This document shows positions 7,951 to 16,655 of a stretch of 45,831 bases of DNA, piece after piece (the first letter of the stretch is position 1; every line of letters begins with the position of its first letter). The position numbers and the translations under genes are program-made. This stretch comes from an uncultured Flavobacterium sp. Its GTDB lineage: Bacteria > Bacteroidota > Bacteroidia > Flavobacteriales > Flavobacteriaceae. The stretch is taken from contig NZ_CAMIHH010000015.1 of assembly GCF_946220915.1 (NCBI RefSeq), positions 1 through 45,831 on the forward strand. The letters are read 5' to 3'. The notes below the pieces were generated by a model, which worked only from the letters and a program-made list of their open reading frames with translations, was not told the DNA's origin and searched no databases.

Positions 7951-9948
7951 ATGGACACCCTTCAGCAGATAAACGCCCTTCGCGATGAGCTTAACCAGCA
8001 CAATTATAATTACTACGTTTTAGATAACGCTACCATATCCGACTTTGAGTTTGACACCAAACTGAAAGAACTACAGGAACTCGAAGCAAAGCACCCCGAA
8101 TTTTATGATGCTGATTCCCCTACACTTCGCGTGGGCGGTGCCATTACCAAGAATTTCAATACCCTACAGCACGAATTTCGTATGTATTCGCTGGACAACA
8201 GTTATTCAAAAGAAGAGTTGCTGGAATGGGAAAAACGTGTGCAGCGCGGCCTTGGTACTGACAACATACAATATACCTGCGAGCTGAAATACGACGGCGC
8301 CTCGATGAGCATTACCTATGAAGATGGTAAGCTGAGCAAGGCCGTAACCCGGGGCGACGGCTTCCAGGGCGATGAAGTAACCACCAACGTAAAGACCATC
8401 CGTTCAGTGCCATTGAAGCTGAAAGGCGATTATCCGGCGAAATTTGAGATACGCGGAGAGATCATCCTGCCGCTGGAAGGTTTTGCTAAAATGAACCAGG
8501 AAGTAATTGCTAACGGGGGGACACCTTATGCCAATCCGCGAAACACGGCTTCCGGGTCACTGAAACTACAGGACAGTGCCGAAGTGGGCAGAAGGCCTCT
8601 CGACTGCCTGCTATACTCACTAGTCGGCTCGAACCTGCCGATCAGGACACAGTATGAGGGCCTTGAAAAAGCCCGCGATTGGGGTTTCAAAGTCCCCAAA
8701 GAGGCTAAGCTGGCAAAAAACATTGAGGAAGTAATGGTGTTCATTAACCATTGGGACATCCACCGCCACGACCTTCCTTATGAGACCGATGGTGTGGTCA
8801 TTAAGGTAAACGATATCCACCAACAGGAGGAACTGGGCTACACTTCGAAATCACCGCGCTGGGCAATTGCCTATAAATTCAAGGCCGAACGTGTTTCTAC
8901 TAAACTCAACAGCATATCCTACCAGGTGGGCCGTACGGGTGCGATAACGCCTGTGGCCAACCTGGAGCCTGTACAATTGGGCGGTACAGTGGTAAAACGC
9001 GCCTCACTGCACAATGCCGACCAGATCGAAAAACTGGACATCCGCGTAGGCGACGAAGTTTTTGTGGAAAAAGGAGGCGAGATCATCCCGAAGATCATTG
9101 CGGTTGATTTTACAAAACGACCTGACGATGCCGCAAAAACGATATACATAGACAAATGCCCGGAATGCCTCGCCGAACTGGAACGCAAAGAAGGCGAGGC
9201 GCAGCACTACTGCCCGAACTATTACGGCTGTCCACCGCAGATCATTGGCCGCATACAGCACTACATTTCGCGCAAGGCGATGGACATTGAAGGCCTTGGA
9301 GGGGAAACCGTGGCATTACTTTATAACTCTGATTTGATTCATAATTATGCCGACCTCTATGACCTGAAAAAAGAGCAGGTAGTCCCGTTGGAAAGAATGG
9401 CGGACAAATCGGCGGAGAACCTTATAAATGGCATTGAGGCATCCAAACAGATCCCATTTGAGCGTGTGCTTTATGCACTGGGAATACGCTATGTTGGCGA
9501 AACCGTTGCCAAGAAACTGGCCAAGCATTACAAGAGCATCGACAACCTGGCAGATGCCTCATTGATGGATTTAATACTGGTGGATGAAATTGGCGAGCGC
9601 ATCGCGCAAAGCGTAGTCGACTTTTTTGCCAATGAAGAAAACCGCAAGATCGTGGAACGCCTGAAAGCATACGGTGTCCAGCTTGAATCAACAGGCGGAA
9701 GCACCAGCGTGAGTGATATGCTTTCAGGTAAAATCTTTGTAGTGTCCGGTGTGTTCACAAAATTTTCCCGCGACGACCTGAAAAAAGCAATTGAAGACAA
9801 TGGCGGCAAAGTAGGCAGTTCCATCTCCTCCAAAACGGATTATGTTGTCGCGGGTGATAACATGGGTCCTGCCAAGCTCGAGAAGGCAAACCAGTTGGGC
9901 GTAAAGATCATTGGTGAAGATGAGTTTATTGAGTTAGTGGCAAAGTAA
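7951..9948 (+). CDS. ligA: NAD-dependent DNA ligase LigA
   Basis: LigA seals single-strand nicks during replication and repair using NAD as adenyl donor. The 665-residue protein shows the full domain order: NAD-binding Ia domain (about 1-70), adenylation domain with the KYDG nucleophile motif at 113-116, OB fold, zinc finger with cysteines 403, 406, 421 and 427, helix-hairpin-helix region (about 435-585), and C-terminal BRCT domain (about 588-665, starting near GKIFVVSG). Nothing is missing or truncated. Identification is secure. Confidence 0.98.
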   Translation: MDTLQQINALRDELNQHNYNYYVLDNATISDFEFDTKLKELQELEAKHPEFYDADSPTLRVGGAITKNFNTLQHEFRMYSLDNSYSKEELLEWEKRVQRGLGTDNIQYTCELKYDGASMSITYEDGKLSKAVTRGDGFQGDEVTTNVKTIRSVPLKLKGDYPAKFEIRGEIILPLEGFAKMNQEVIANGGTPYANPRNTASGSLKLQDSAEVGRRPLDCLLYSLVGSNLPIRTQYEGLEKARDWGFKVPKEAKLAKNIEEVMVFINHWDIHRHDLPYETDGVVIKVNDIHQQEELGYTSKSPRWAIAYKFKAERVSTKLNSISYQVGRTGAITPVANLEPVQLGGTVVKRASLHNADQIEKLDIRVGDEVFVEKGGEIIPKIIAVDFTKRPDDAAKTIYIDKCPECLAELERKEGEAQHYCPNYYGCPPQIIGRIQHYISRKAMDIEGLGGETVALLYNSDLIHNYADLYDLKKEQVVPLERMADKSAENLINGIEASKQIPFERVLYALGIRYVGETVAKKLAKHYKSIDNLADASLMDLILVDEIGERIAQSVVDFFANEENRKIVERLKAYGVQLESTGGSTSVSDMLSGKIFVVSGVFTKFSRDDLKKAIEDNGGKVGSSISSKTDYVVAGDNMGPAKLEKANQLGVKIIGEDEFIELVAK

Positions 9949-10010
9949 CAAAGTTTCAGAGTAGCAAAGTTAACTGCCAAAACTCAGGACTGTGAAACTT
10001 TTAAACTTTA

Positions 10011-10018
10011 TAACTTTG
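10011..10018 (+). promoter_or_regulatory. Candidate -7 box for rlmH (TAACTTTG)
   Basis: This exact TAnnTTTG match ends 13 bases before the rlmH ATG. The gap after ligA is full of ACTTT/AAAGT words, so the match may be accidental. Confidence 0.35.
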
Positions 10019-10031
10019 AACTTAAAGAAAA

Positions 10032-10505
10032 ATGAACATCAAACTCCTCGCAATAGGTAAAACCGACAACAAAGCGCTACAGCAGCTCATGGACGATTAC
10101 ATGAAGCGGCTGTCGTTCTACGTAAAGTTTGAACTGGAAGTGATCCCTGACATCAAGAATGCCAAGAACATGAGCGAGGCGCAGCAGAAAGAAAAGGAAG
10201 GCGAGATCATTCTCTCCAAACTCTCACCTACCGACCAGCTTATCCTTTTGGATGAGAATGGCAAATTCTTCAGCAGTGTGGGTTTTTCGGACGAATTGCA
10301 GAAGAAGATGAATTCGGGTGTCAAGACATTGGTTTTCGTCATTGGCGGGCCTTATGGCTTTTCTAAAGAAGTGTATGCGAAAGCCCAGGGCAAAGTCTCT
10401 TTATCGGCCATGACTTTTTCCCACCAGATGGTGCGGCTGTTCTTCATTGAGCAGGTGTACCGGGCATTTACGATATTGAGAGGAGAGCCGTACCATCATC
10501 AATGA
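10032..10505 (+). CDS. rlmH: 23S rRNA (pseudouridine1915-N3)-methyltransferase RlmH
   Basis: RlmH methylates N3 of pseudouridine 1915 in helix 69 of 23S rRNA on assembled 70S ribosomes. The 157-residue length is exact for this SPOUT-fold methyltransferase. The knotted SAM-binding region is visible: FVIGGPYGF at about 103-111 and the conserved C-terminal block LSAMTFSHQMVRLFFIEQVYRAF followed by the terminal GEPYHHQ. It lies between ligA and the convergent folP, with an AT-rich palindrome in the gap. Identification is secure. Confidence 0.97.
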   Translation: MNIKLLAIGKTDNKALQQLMDDYMKRLSFYVKFELEVIPDIKNAKNMSEAQQKEKEGEIILSKLSPTDQLILLDENGKFFSSVGFSDELQKKMNSGVKTLVFVIGGPYGFSKEVYAKAQGKVSLSAMTFSHQMVRLFFIEQVYRAFTILRGEPYHHQ

Positions 10506-10528
10506 TTTGAAAATTAAACAATTTGAAG

Positions 10529-10583
10529 ATTTGAAAATGTAATTACGAAATTTTATAATTTTCAAATTAACTCATTTTCAAAT
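10529..10583. terminator. AT-rich palindrome between convergent rlmH and folP
   Basis: ATTTGAAAATG (10529-10539) and CATTTTCAAAT (10573-10583) are perfect 11-base arms; the right arm lies inside the last codons of folP. The location suggests a shared bidirectional transcription end, but the stem is A/T only and the loop is long. Confidence 0.4.
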
Positions 10584-11394
10584 TTTCAAATATTCTCAAA
10601 ACTTCTTTCGCTTCCTTAACGTCGTGAACACGCAGAATATTCGCACCTTTCATCAGGGCGATTGTATTTAGCGCGGTAGTCCCGTTAAGGGCTTCCTGCG
10701 GGGTTGTGCCCAGTAGCTTATAGACCATCGACTTGCGTGACATCCCCGCCAATATAGGCAATCCTGTCATTTGGAAAAGCTCGATTTTATTCAGTACTTC
10801 ATAGTTTTGTTCCAATGTTTTGGCAAAGCCGAATCCGGGATCGATGATGATGTCATCTATTCCGAAACTCCTTGCCGCACTTATCCTTTCAGCAAAATAG
10901 GCCAGCATCACTTTTATGATGTCATCATAGTGCGTAAGCTTTATCATGGTTTGGGGCGTGCCGCGCATGTGCATCATGATGTAGGGGACTTTCAGCTGGC
11001 CCACCGTTTCCAGCATTTTATCATCCAGCATTCCTGCAGAAATATCGTTAACAATCGCCGAACCGCTCTCCACACAGGCTTTGGCAACTGCCGCACGAAA
11101 GGTATCAATAGAGATAATCGTATCAGGAAAATGCTTCAGTACCAATTCGACCATCGGTACGATCCTTTGAAGTTCTTCCTGCTCCGGAACGAATTCGGCA
11201 TTGGGCTTGGAGGAATATGCGCCAATGTCGATAAAGTGGGCTCCTTCACTCAGCATTTTTTCTGCCTGCCCCAACAACTGCGCTTCATCCCTGTGTTTTC
11301 CGCCATCGAAAAAAGAGTCGGGCGTAACATTCAGTATACCCATAATTTTGGGTTTCGAGAGATCAGTAAGCGTGCCTTTGCAGTTGATAAGCAT
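10567..11394 (-). CDS. folP: Dihydropteroate synthase
   Basis: FolP condenses p-aminobenzoate with hydroxymethyl-dihydropterin pyrophosphate to dihydropteroate in folate synthesis and is the sulfonamide target. The 275-residue TIM-barrel protein has the signatures MGILNVTPDSFFDGG near residue 18, the IDIGAYSSKPNA loop, VNDISAG near 117, and DPGFGFAKTLEQN near 186. It is transcribed convergently to rlmH and divergently from the DUF1599 gene. Identification is secure. Confidence 0.97.
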   Translation of the reverse strand: MLINCKGTLTDLSKPKIMGILNVTPDSFFDGGKHRDEAQLLGQAEKMLSEGAHFIDIGAYSSKPNAEFVPEQEELQRIVPMVELVLKHFPDTIISIDTFRAAVAKACVESGSAIVNDISAGMLDDKMLETVGQLKVPYIMMHMRGTPQTMIKLTHYDDIIKVMLAYFAERISAARSFGIDDIIIDPGFGFAKTLEQNYEVLNKIELFQMTGLPILAGMSRKSMVYKLLGTTPQEALNGTTALNTIALMKGANILRVHDVKEAKEVLRIFENLKMS

Positions 11395-11416
11395 GGTGAT
11401 TTCTTTTTGCAGCCGC

Positions 11417-11448
11417 CTTGGGTTTAGGGGGCTTTTTTAGTACATTTG
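11417..11448 (+). promoter_or_regulatory. Promoter of the DUF1599 gene
   Basis: TTG at 11417-11419 and TACATTTG at 11441-11448 are separated by 21 bases, a good match to the Bacteroidota consensus. The box ends 29 bases before the ATG at 11478. Confidence 0.6.
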
Positions 11449-11461
11449 AAAAAAATACATA

Positions 11462-11469
11462 CAAAGATA
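11462..11469 (-). promoter_or_regulatory. Candidate -7 box for folP (TATCTTTG on the minus strand)
   Basis: This exact TAnnTTTG match on the minus strand gives folP a leader of about 60 bases. It crosses the divergent promoter at 11417-11448, so the two transcripts would overlap at their 5' ends. Confidence 0.4.
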
Positions 11470-11477
11470 GCACTTAA

Positions 11478-12020
11478 ATGAGTAATACCTCGCAGGAATT
11501 CGACAAGGTCATCGCCGTTTGCAGGCAGCTTTACAGCAATAAAATGAAAGATTACGGGAGCGCATGGCGCATCATGAGGCTGCCATCGCTTACCGACCAG
11601 ATTTTCATCAAGGCGCAGCGCATCCGCAGCCTGCAGGAGAACGATGTGCGTAAAGTAGATGAGGATGAGACCGGCGAGTTCATTGGCATCATCAATTATT
11701 CGATCATGGCGCTGGTACAGATCGATAAAGGCATTGCCGAGCAGCCCGACCTTAGCCTTGAGGAAGCGGTTCGACTGTACGATGAAAAAGTGCTGCTGAC
11801 CAAAACCCTGATGGAAGCCAAGAACCACGATTATGGCGAAGCATGGCGGGACATGAGGATAAGCTCATTAACCGACCTTATACTGCAAAAACTCCTTCGC
11901 GTAAAGCAGATCGAGGACAACAAGGGAAAAACCCTGGTGTCGGAAGGCATTGATGCGAATTACCAGGACATGATCAATTATGCCATTTTTGCACTGATCC
12001 TTTCGGGGTTTACCAAATAA
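11478..12020 (+). CDS. Duplicated DUF1599 (Nmad1-type) protein
   Basis: This 180-residue soluble protein contains two copies of the same unit. Unit 1 has KDYGSAWRIMRLPSLTD at about 24-40 and INYSI at 72-76; unit 2 has HDYGEAWRDMRISSLTD at 117-133 and INYAI at 166-170. The family is DUF1599, also called nucleotide modification associated domain 1 and known from phage genes near base-modification enzymes. Here it stands in a core cluster next to folP, so a link with nucleotide metabolism is possible but unproven. No catalytic assignment can be made from the sequence. Confidence 0.85.
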   Translation: MSNTSQEFDKVIAVCRQLYSNKMKDYGSAWRIMRLPSLTDQIFIKAQRIRSLQENDVRKVDEDETGEFIGIINYSIMALVQIDKGIAEQPDLSLEEAVRLYDEKVLLTKTLMEAKNHDYGEAWRDMRISSLTDLILQKLLRVKQIEDNKGKTLVSEGIDANYQDMINYAIFALILSGFTK

Positions 12021-12064
12021 CATGTCAATAACAAGTCATTAACAAAACAGGTGCGTATTCGGCC

Positions 12065-12072
12065 TATTTTTG
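12065..12072 (+). promoter_or_regulatory. Candidate -7 box for the DoxX/thioredoxin gene (TATTTTTG)
   Basis: This TAnnTTTG match ends 14 bases before the ATG at 12087. It lies inside the longer open frame that begins with GTG at 12051, which argues for the ATG as the true start. Confidence 0.45.
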
Positions 12073-12086
12073 AGAAAAACTTTACA

Positions 12087-13181
12087 ATGGAAAAAAATAA
12101 AAATACCATCGCTTTAGTCATCAGGGGGATCATTGCCTTTTTATTCCTGCTTTCGGCTGTGGCCAAAATTTACCCGTCGCCCTACTTTGCCATCACGACT
12201 TTTGAAGTCAAGCAGCTGTACTCCATGGGCTTTTCGGAAACTACGGCGGCCTATTTTTCGCGCACGCTGATAGGCATCGAGTTTGCATTGGGCTTACTGA
12301 TCCTGCAAAGGAACTACCTAAGAAAACTGGTGATACCGGCAACGATACTGATGCTTGTGGTATTCATTATACACCTTACCATTGATACCATCGCAAATGG
12401 CAACAGTGGCAGTTGCGGCTGTTTTGGCGAACTGCTGCCAATGACACCTGTTGAAGCTATCATTAAAAATGTAATCAGCGTTGCATTGCTGGTTTGGCTT
12501 TACAAGCTGATACCTGCCGGCACTGACAAGAAGAATTTCTGGATACTTACTACCGTTACTTTCGCGTGCGTACTCGGTATTTTCATGGCAGCTCCAATAC
12601 AGCCGAAAACGGCAGACATGAATGTAAATGAGCCTGTTGAAACAAGAATTGATACGGTATCTGCAATTACGCCTGCAACTGACACTACAAGTGTTATTCC
12701 GGTTACAGAACCAACGAAGGAAGCTGTTCCGGCAACTACCGAAGCAATAAAACCTGAGCCTGTTGCCGTACAGGAGCCGCCTAAGACAAAATCCATGTAC
12801 TCACAGTATTTTGCCAGTGCCGATAAGGGCAAAAAGATCATCGGGCTGTTTGCGCCGGGTTGCGACCACTGCCAGGAAACTGCAAAGATCCTTACACAAA
12901 TGAGGGCTAAAAACAAGGACCTGCCGGAACTATTAATCATCTTCATGGATGAGGAAGCCGAAAAAATCCCGGAATTCTTTCAGCATGCCGGGGCACAGTA
13001 CCCATACAAGCTGGTGGACGTGATCACCTTCTGGAAACTTATTGAAAATGGCGATACACCCGGCATAGTGTTCCAATGGAACGGTAAAAAAATTAAAATG
13101 TGGGATGGCATCAACGAGAAGGAATTCAAGAGCAGCGAGCTACTGAACCTTTACAAAAAGCCATACGCCGAGCTGAAATAA
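12087..13181 (+). CDS. DoxX/MauE-like membrane protein fused to a thioredoxin-fold domain
   Basis: This is a 364-residue protein of the type annotated as BT_3928 family. The N-terminal half has four hydrophobic segments (about 8-28, 58-74, 82-100, 124-142) and the CGCFGE motif (cysteines 110 and 112) of MauE/DoxX redox membrane proteins. A fifth hydrophobic segment (about 151-170) and a Pro/Thr-rich linker (about 172-235) lead to a thioredoxin-like domain with CDHC at 259-262. Known family logic suggests that electrons pass from the membrane domain to the periplasmic thiol domain; the substrate is unknown. I chose ATG 12087 over GTG 12051 because a promoter box separates them. The permease gene follows nine bases after its stop. 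Confidence 0.83.
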   Translation: MEKNKNTIALVIRGIIAFLFLLSAVAKIYPSPYFAITTFEVKQLYSMGFSETTAAYFSRTLIGIEFALGLLILQRNYLRKLVIPATILMLVVFIIHLTIDTIANGNSGSCGCFGELLPMTPVEAIIKNVISVALLVWLYKLIPAGTDKKNFWILTTVTFACVLGIFMAAPIQPKTADMNVNEPVETRIDTVSAITPATDTTSVIPVTEPTKEAVPATTEAIKPEPVAVQEPPKTKSMYSQYFASADKGKKIIGLFAPGCDHCQETAKILTQMRAKNKDLPELLIIFMDEEAEKIPEFFQHAGAQYPYKLVDVITFWKLIENGDTPGIVFQWNGKKIKMWDGINEKEFKSSELLNLYKKPYAELK

Positions 13182-13190
13182 CAACCAACT

Positions 13191-14267
13191 TTGGTAAAAT
13201 ACCTTTTATACAAAACAGGATATGCCTTGCTCACGCTTTTTGGTGTGGTCACGGTCATATTCTTTTTGTTTACGGTACTACCGGGCGACCCCGCGCGCAT
13301 GATGCTCGACCAGAACGAAAACTCGGAGCAGCTGGCCATCATCAAGAAAAAATACGGGTTCGACAAACCGGTTTCCAGGCAATACCTGTATTACCTTAAC
13401 GACCTCTCCCCCATTTCCTTCCACAGCACCAACGTGGGTGATTACACCTATTTATATGAAGGGAAATATACAGCCGCAAAGCTGTTTACCATTGGCAATA
13501 CTACCACCGTTATCAAAGCGCCCTATCTACGTGAAAGCTTCCAGAAGAACGGTAAAAAGGTAACACAGATAATTGGCGATACACTACCTAATACCGCAGT
13601 ACTGGCCTTCTTTGCCATAGTAATTGCCATCATTGTAGGCATATTTTTCGGCATCGTTTCGGCCTTATATAAAGACACTTGGATAGACCGCACCATTGCA
13701 TTGGTAAGCACACTGGGCATGAGCCTTCCCTCCTTTTTTGCCGCGATACTGTTCGCGTGGGTATTCGGTTTCCTGCTACATGAATTTACCCATATCGACA
13801 TGACCGGAAGCCTGTATGAAGTGGATGATTTTGGCGAAGGCTCATATATCAAATGGAAGAACATCATCCTGCCCGCAATCGTGCTGGGCATCCGGCCACT
13901 GGGCGTAGTGATACAATTAATGCGGAACTCGTTACTTGAAGTTATGGGACAGGACTACATACGTACTGCCCGGGCCAAAGGACTGAGCGAAGTACGCATC
14001 ATCCGGAAGCACGCATTGAAAAATGCCCTTAACCCGGTAGTAACTGCCATATCGGGCTGGTTTGCCTCAATGCTGGCCGGAGCGGTTTTTGTAGAATATA
14101 TCTTTGGGTGGAACGGCCTCGGCAAAGAGGTAGTAGAAGCCCTTAATACACTCGACCTCCCGGTAATTATGGGGTCGGTACTGGTGATCGCCACGACGTT
14201 TGTCGTCATAAATATTTTGGTGGATCTAATTTATGCCTGGCTTGACCCTAAGATCAGGCTGGGGTAA
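13191..14267 (+). CDS. DppB-like ABC transporter permease with TTG start
   Basis: This 358-residue inner-membrane permease belongs to the dipeptide/oligopeptide/nickel (DppB/OppB) family. The first segment ends in the family motif FLFTVLPGDPARMML, and the cytoplasmic EAA loop is recognisable in DYIRTARAKGLSE and HALKNALNP near residues 256-280. The extracytoplasmic loop between segments one and two (about 40-125) is longer than in typical DppB. No second permease, ATPase or binding protein is nearby, so partners must be elsewhere. The start is TTG at 13191: no ATG lies before the first transmembrane segment, and the preceding gene ends nine bases upstream, implying coupling. Confidence 0.9.
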   Translation: MVKYLLYKTGYALLTLFGVVTVIFFLFTVLPGDPARMMLDQNENSEQLAIIKKKYGFDKPVSRQYLYYLNDLSPISFHSTNVGDYTYLYEGKYTAAKLFTIGNTTTVIKAPYLRESFQKNGKKVTQIIGDTLPNTAVLAFFAIVIAIIVGIFFGIVSALYKDTWIDRTIALVSTLGMSLPSFFAAILFAWVFGFLLHEFTHIDMTGSLYEVDDFGEGSYIKWKNIILPAIVLGIRPLGVVIQLMRNSLLEVMGQDYIRTARAKGLSEVRIIRKHALKNALNPVVTAISGWFASMLAGAVFVEYIFGWNGLGKEVVEALNTLDLPVIMGSVLVIATTFVVINILVDLIYAWLDPKIRLG

Positions 14268-14278
14268 AATAGTTGTAA

Positions 14279-15490
14279 ATGAAAAAACTCTTACTCTCCC
14301 TTTTACTTATTGCCTGCGTAAAGGTTGCGGGGCAGGAGCCTTTTTCCCTTAAAGATAAAGCATACACCCTTACTGATTCAAACAATCCGGTAAAAGAGTG
14401 CGCCCAACAAAAAATCCTGTTTGTTTCGGATTCTTCTTTTGTTTACATTGTTAAATGTAAGGACATTGAAACATTAGGTTCTGGCAGGTACACTCTCAAT
14501 AAAAAAGGCATTACCCTGAATTTTGAGAATACCATTGTAGTAAAACAAATGGATGCCAATACGGGATATGAAGTATATACCGACTCACTCATCGCGCCAA
14601 AGTCGGTAACGCTTAAATCCTTTACCAAAAAGAAAAAGCTCCAATTTAAAGAAGGAAAACAAATTATGGCTCCTTCCGACAGCTATCTCGGGATAGTACT
14701 GCAACTGGAGGCCGATAACCGCCTCATACGCCTGGGCATGGCGAAAAAGAAGAACATCGCTATATTTAAGGGCATGGATTTTTCCAAACAAAACGACAGC
14801 CTCATCATACAGCGTGGACTGGATAAGCTCAATGGCGAAATGGCCCTGGATTATTTTGATGAAGATAACAAACTTATCGGTTCGCTGAACGGCGGGTATT
14901 CCGAGGGCGAGGTACATTATGCGCCCGATGGCCGTTTTAAGATATTCAATTTTACAGGCGAGGGTTGCGGCGCGCACTGCAGCAACATTTTCACGACGTA
15001 TGTACAGCTTCCGTCAGGGAAAGTGCATACTCTTGAAACCTTAAGGATTATCCGGCTTGAGAAATATGACGACACTAAATACCTTACCATAAGCACGGCG
15101 TGGGGCGGTGGCGCATCGGGAGGGCATACGATGGCGCTGACATTATTTTCGGTAGGTGAGGATGGTGTTACCTACCACACCCTGGCACCTGAGGATAGTA
15201 ACGATCCGGCGCTCAGGCATTATTTCAGGTATGATGTGCAGGATTTTGAAATATCATGTCCCTGGTATGGTTTTGACCACCTAAAAATGGAGTATGACCC
15301 AACTTCCAAAAGGATAACCTACAGCTATCTTGCCACTGATTATACCTATGGCGAGATTGAAGAATACCTGCCAGCAGGGATTGCCATAAAAGGAACAAAT
15401 GAAGGCCTTGTTGTGTCTGGATCATTTGTTTTGGCGGACGGGCGGATTGGTGGTTTTAGGCAGGAGTATAGAGTGGTGGAGTTGGAATAA
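14279..15490 (+). CDS. Secreted protein of unknown function
   Basis: I do not recognise this 403-residue protein. It begins with a clear Sec signal peptide (MKKLLLSLLLIACVKVAGQ), so it is periplasmic or surface exposed. The mature part is rich in beta-forming and aromatic residues, has no other membrane segment and no obvious repeat. Visible landmarks are GEGCGAHCSN near residue 228, a glycine-rich AWGGGASGGH stretch near 275, and a C-terminal ADGRIGGFRQEYRVVELE. No type IX secretion C-terminal domain is seen. It starts 11 bases after the permease gene and is probably in the same transcript, but codon and base usage give no further clue. Confidence 0.75.
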   Translation: MKKLLLSLLLIACVKVAGQEPFSLKDKAYTLTDSNNPVKECAQQKILFVSDSSFVYIVKCKDIETLGSGRYTLNKKGITLNFENTIVVKQMDANTGYEVYTDSLIAPKSVTLKSFTKKKKLQFKEGKQIMAPSDSYLGIVLQLEADNRLIRLGMAKKKNIAIFKGMDFSKQNDSLIIQRGLDKLNGEMALDYFDEDNKLIGSLNGGYSEGEVHYAPDGRFKIFNFTGEGCGAHCSNIFTTYVQLPSGKVHTLETLRIIRLEKYDDTKYLTISTAWGGGASGGHTMALTLFSVGEDGVTYHTLAPEDSNDPALRHYFRYDVQDFEISCPWYGFDHLKMEYDPTSKRITYSYLATDYTYGEIEEYLPAGIAIKGTNEGLVVSGSFVLADGRIGGFRQEYRVVELE

Positions 15491-15677
15491 GAAATACATT
15501 TATCTAATATTCCAGCTATTCTCGTGCATCACATTTAAACAGGAGAAAGATTAACATTTTTAAATTTCTCTGCTTCTATCTAGCGCATTACTTTTTATAA
15601 TTTGTTAAAGCAAAACTAAATAGCAATGCGATGGCCATATGAATTCTTAACTTGTATCTTCATTAAGATCATTACCT
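15491..15677. other. AT-rich gap before the NmrA-like gene
   Basis: There is no gene, strong hairpin or good promoter match here. The closest -7-like sequence is TATCTTCA at about 15655-15662, too degenerate to call. Confidence 0.4.
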
Positions 15678-16538
15678 ATGTATATATTGCTTGGTGGCAC
15701 GGGCCATATTGGTTCAGCGTTGTGCAGTTATCTTTTAGAAGCTGGAAAGAAGGTAACCGTTATTACGCATGACAAGGATAAAGTTGCCGAAATAGAGAAA
15801 ACCGGTGCAAAAGCAGCCGTTGCCGACGTTATGGACAGCAACGCACTGCACGGCATTTTTAAGCAAGGGAAAAAATTATTCCTACTGAATCCGCCGGCAC
15901 CGCCTTCGACAGACACAGCCGTTGTTGAACGCCAAAGCCTGGCATCCATATTTAAAGCGCTGGAAAATTCCGGGCTTGAAAAGATCGTAGCCGAATCAAC
16001 GTATGGCGCGCAGCCGGGCGAAAACCTGGGCGACCTTGGCGTACTCTATGAAATGGAACAGGCGCTTGCCGCACAGGATATCCCCTACAGCTTTATGAGG
16101 GGGGCATACTATTTCAGCAACTGGGACATGTCCCTCGAAACGGCAAAAAATGAAGGGTTGGTCTTTAGCTTCTATCCTGAAGATTTTTGCCTGCCAATGG
16201 TAGCGCCTGCTGATATTGCCAGGCTTGCCTTTGAACTGCTTACGGGTAACCCTACATCCAAAGGGCCGCACTATATTGCAGGCCCTGAAGATTATACACC
16301 CCAGGATGTTGCTGATGCATTTGCAAAATCGCTGAACAAAAAAGTTGAGGTTAAGGTAATCGAAGAATCAGATTGGATCCCGCAATTAAAAGCAGGCGGC
16401 TTTAGTGAGAAAGCAGCAGTTTCGATGGCAAACATGACCCACGCTACGCTGAAACAGGGCGCTGAGAGAAAAGACGGGGCGCATCGGGGAACAATAACAC
16501 TGGAAGCATATATCCGCGAATTGGCATCACGCAAATAA
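15678..16538 (+). CDS. NmrA-like NAD(P)-binding oxidoreductase
   Basis: This 286-residue cytoplasmic protein has an N-terminal Rossmann fold with the dinucleotide motif GGTGHIG at residues 6-12 and an acidic/basic strand end at VITHDKDK. The later sequence (VESTYGAQ, then the YEMEQAL helix, then SFMRGAYYFSNWD) follows the atypical short-chain dehydrogenase pattern of the NmrA/QOR2 group, in which the classical Tyr-Lys pair is not conserved. Possible roles are quinone reduction or redox sensing; the substrate cannot be read from the sequence. It is a stand-alone gene with gaps of more than 100 bases on both sides. Confidence 0.85.
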   Translation: MYILLGGTGHIGSALCSYLLEAGKKVTVITHDKDKVAEIEKTGAKAAVADVMDSNALHGIFKQGKKLFLLNPPAPPSTDTAVVERQSLASIFKALENSGLEKIVAESTYGAQPGENLGDLGVLYEMEQALAAQDIPYSFMRGAYYFSNWDMSLETAKNEGLVFSFYPEDFCLPMVAPADIARLAFELLTGNPTSKGPHYIAGPEDYTPQDVADAFAKSLNKKVEVKVIEESDWIPQLKAGGFSEKAAVSMANMTHATLKQGAERKDGAHRGTITLEAYIRELASRK

Positions 16539-16628
16539 AGGCCAAAAAATCTATCTCCCGATAAAGGCACCGAAAACGATATAATAAATATTTAGTTTCT
16601 TTACAGTGATTTCTTCATCTACATATCG

Positions 16629-16636
16629 TAAATTTG
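16629..16636 (+). promoter_or_regulatory. Candidate -7 box for the TlpA-like gene and tpiA (TAAATTTG)
   Basis: This exact TAnnTTTG match ends 19 bases before the ATG at 16656. No clear -33 element is visible. It would drive both genes. Confidence 0.5.
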
Positions 16637-16655
16637 GTACACTTAATCCAAAAAA

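Noticed and set aside
13191..14267. A complete peptide or nickel uptake operon
   Set aside because: Only one permease is present; no second permease, ATPase or binding protein is encoded on either side.
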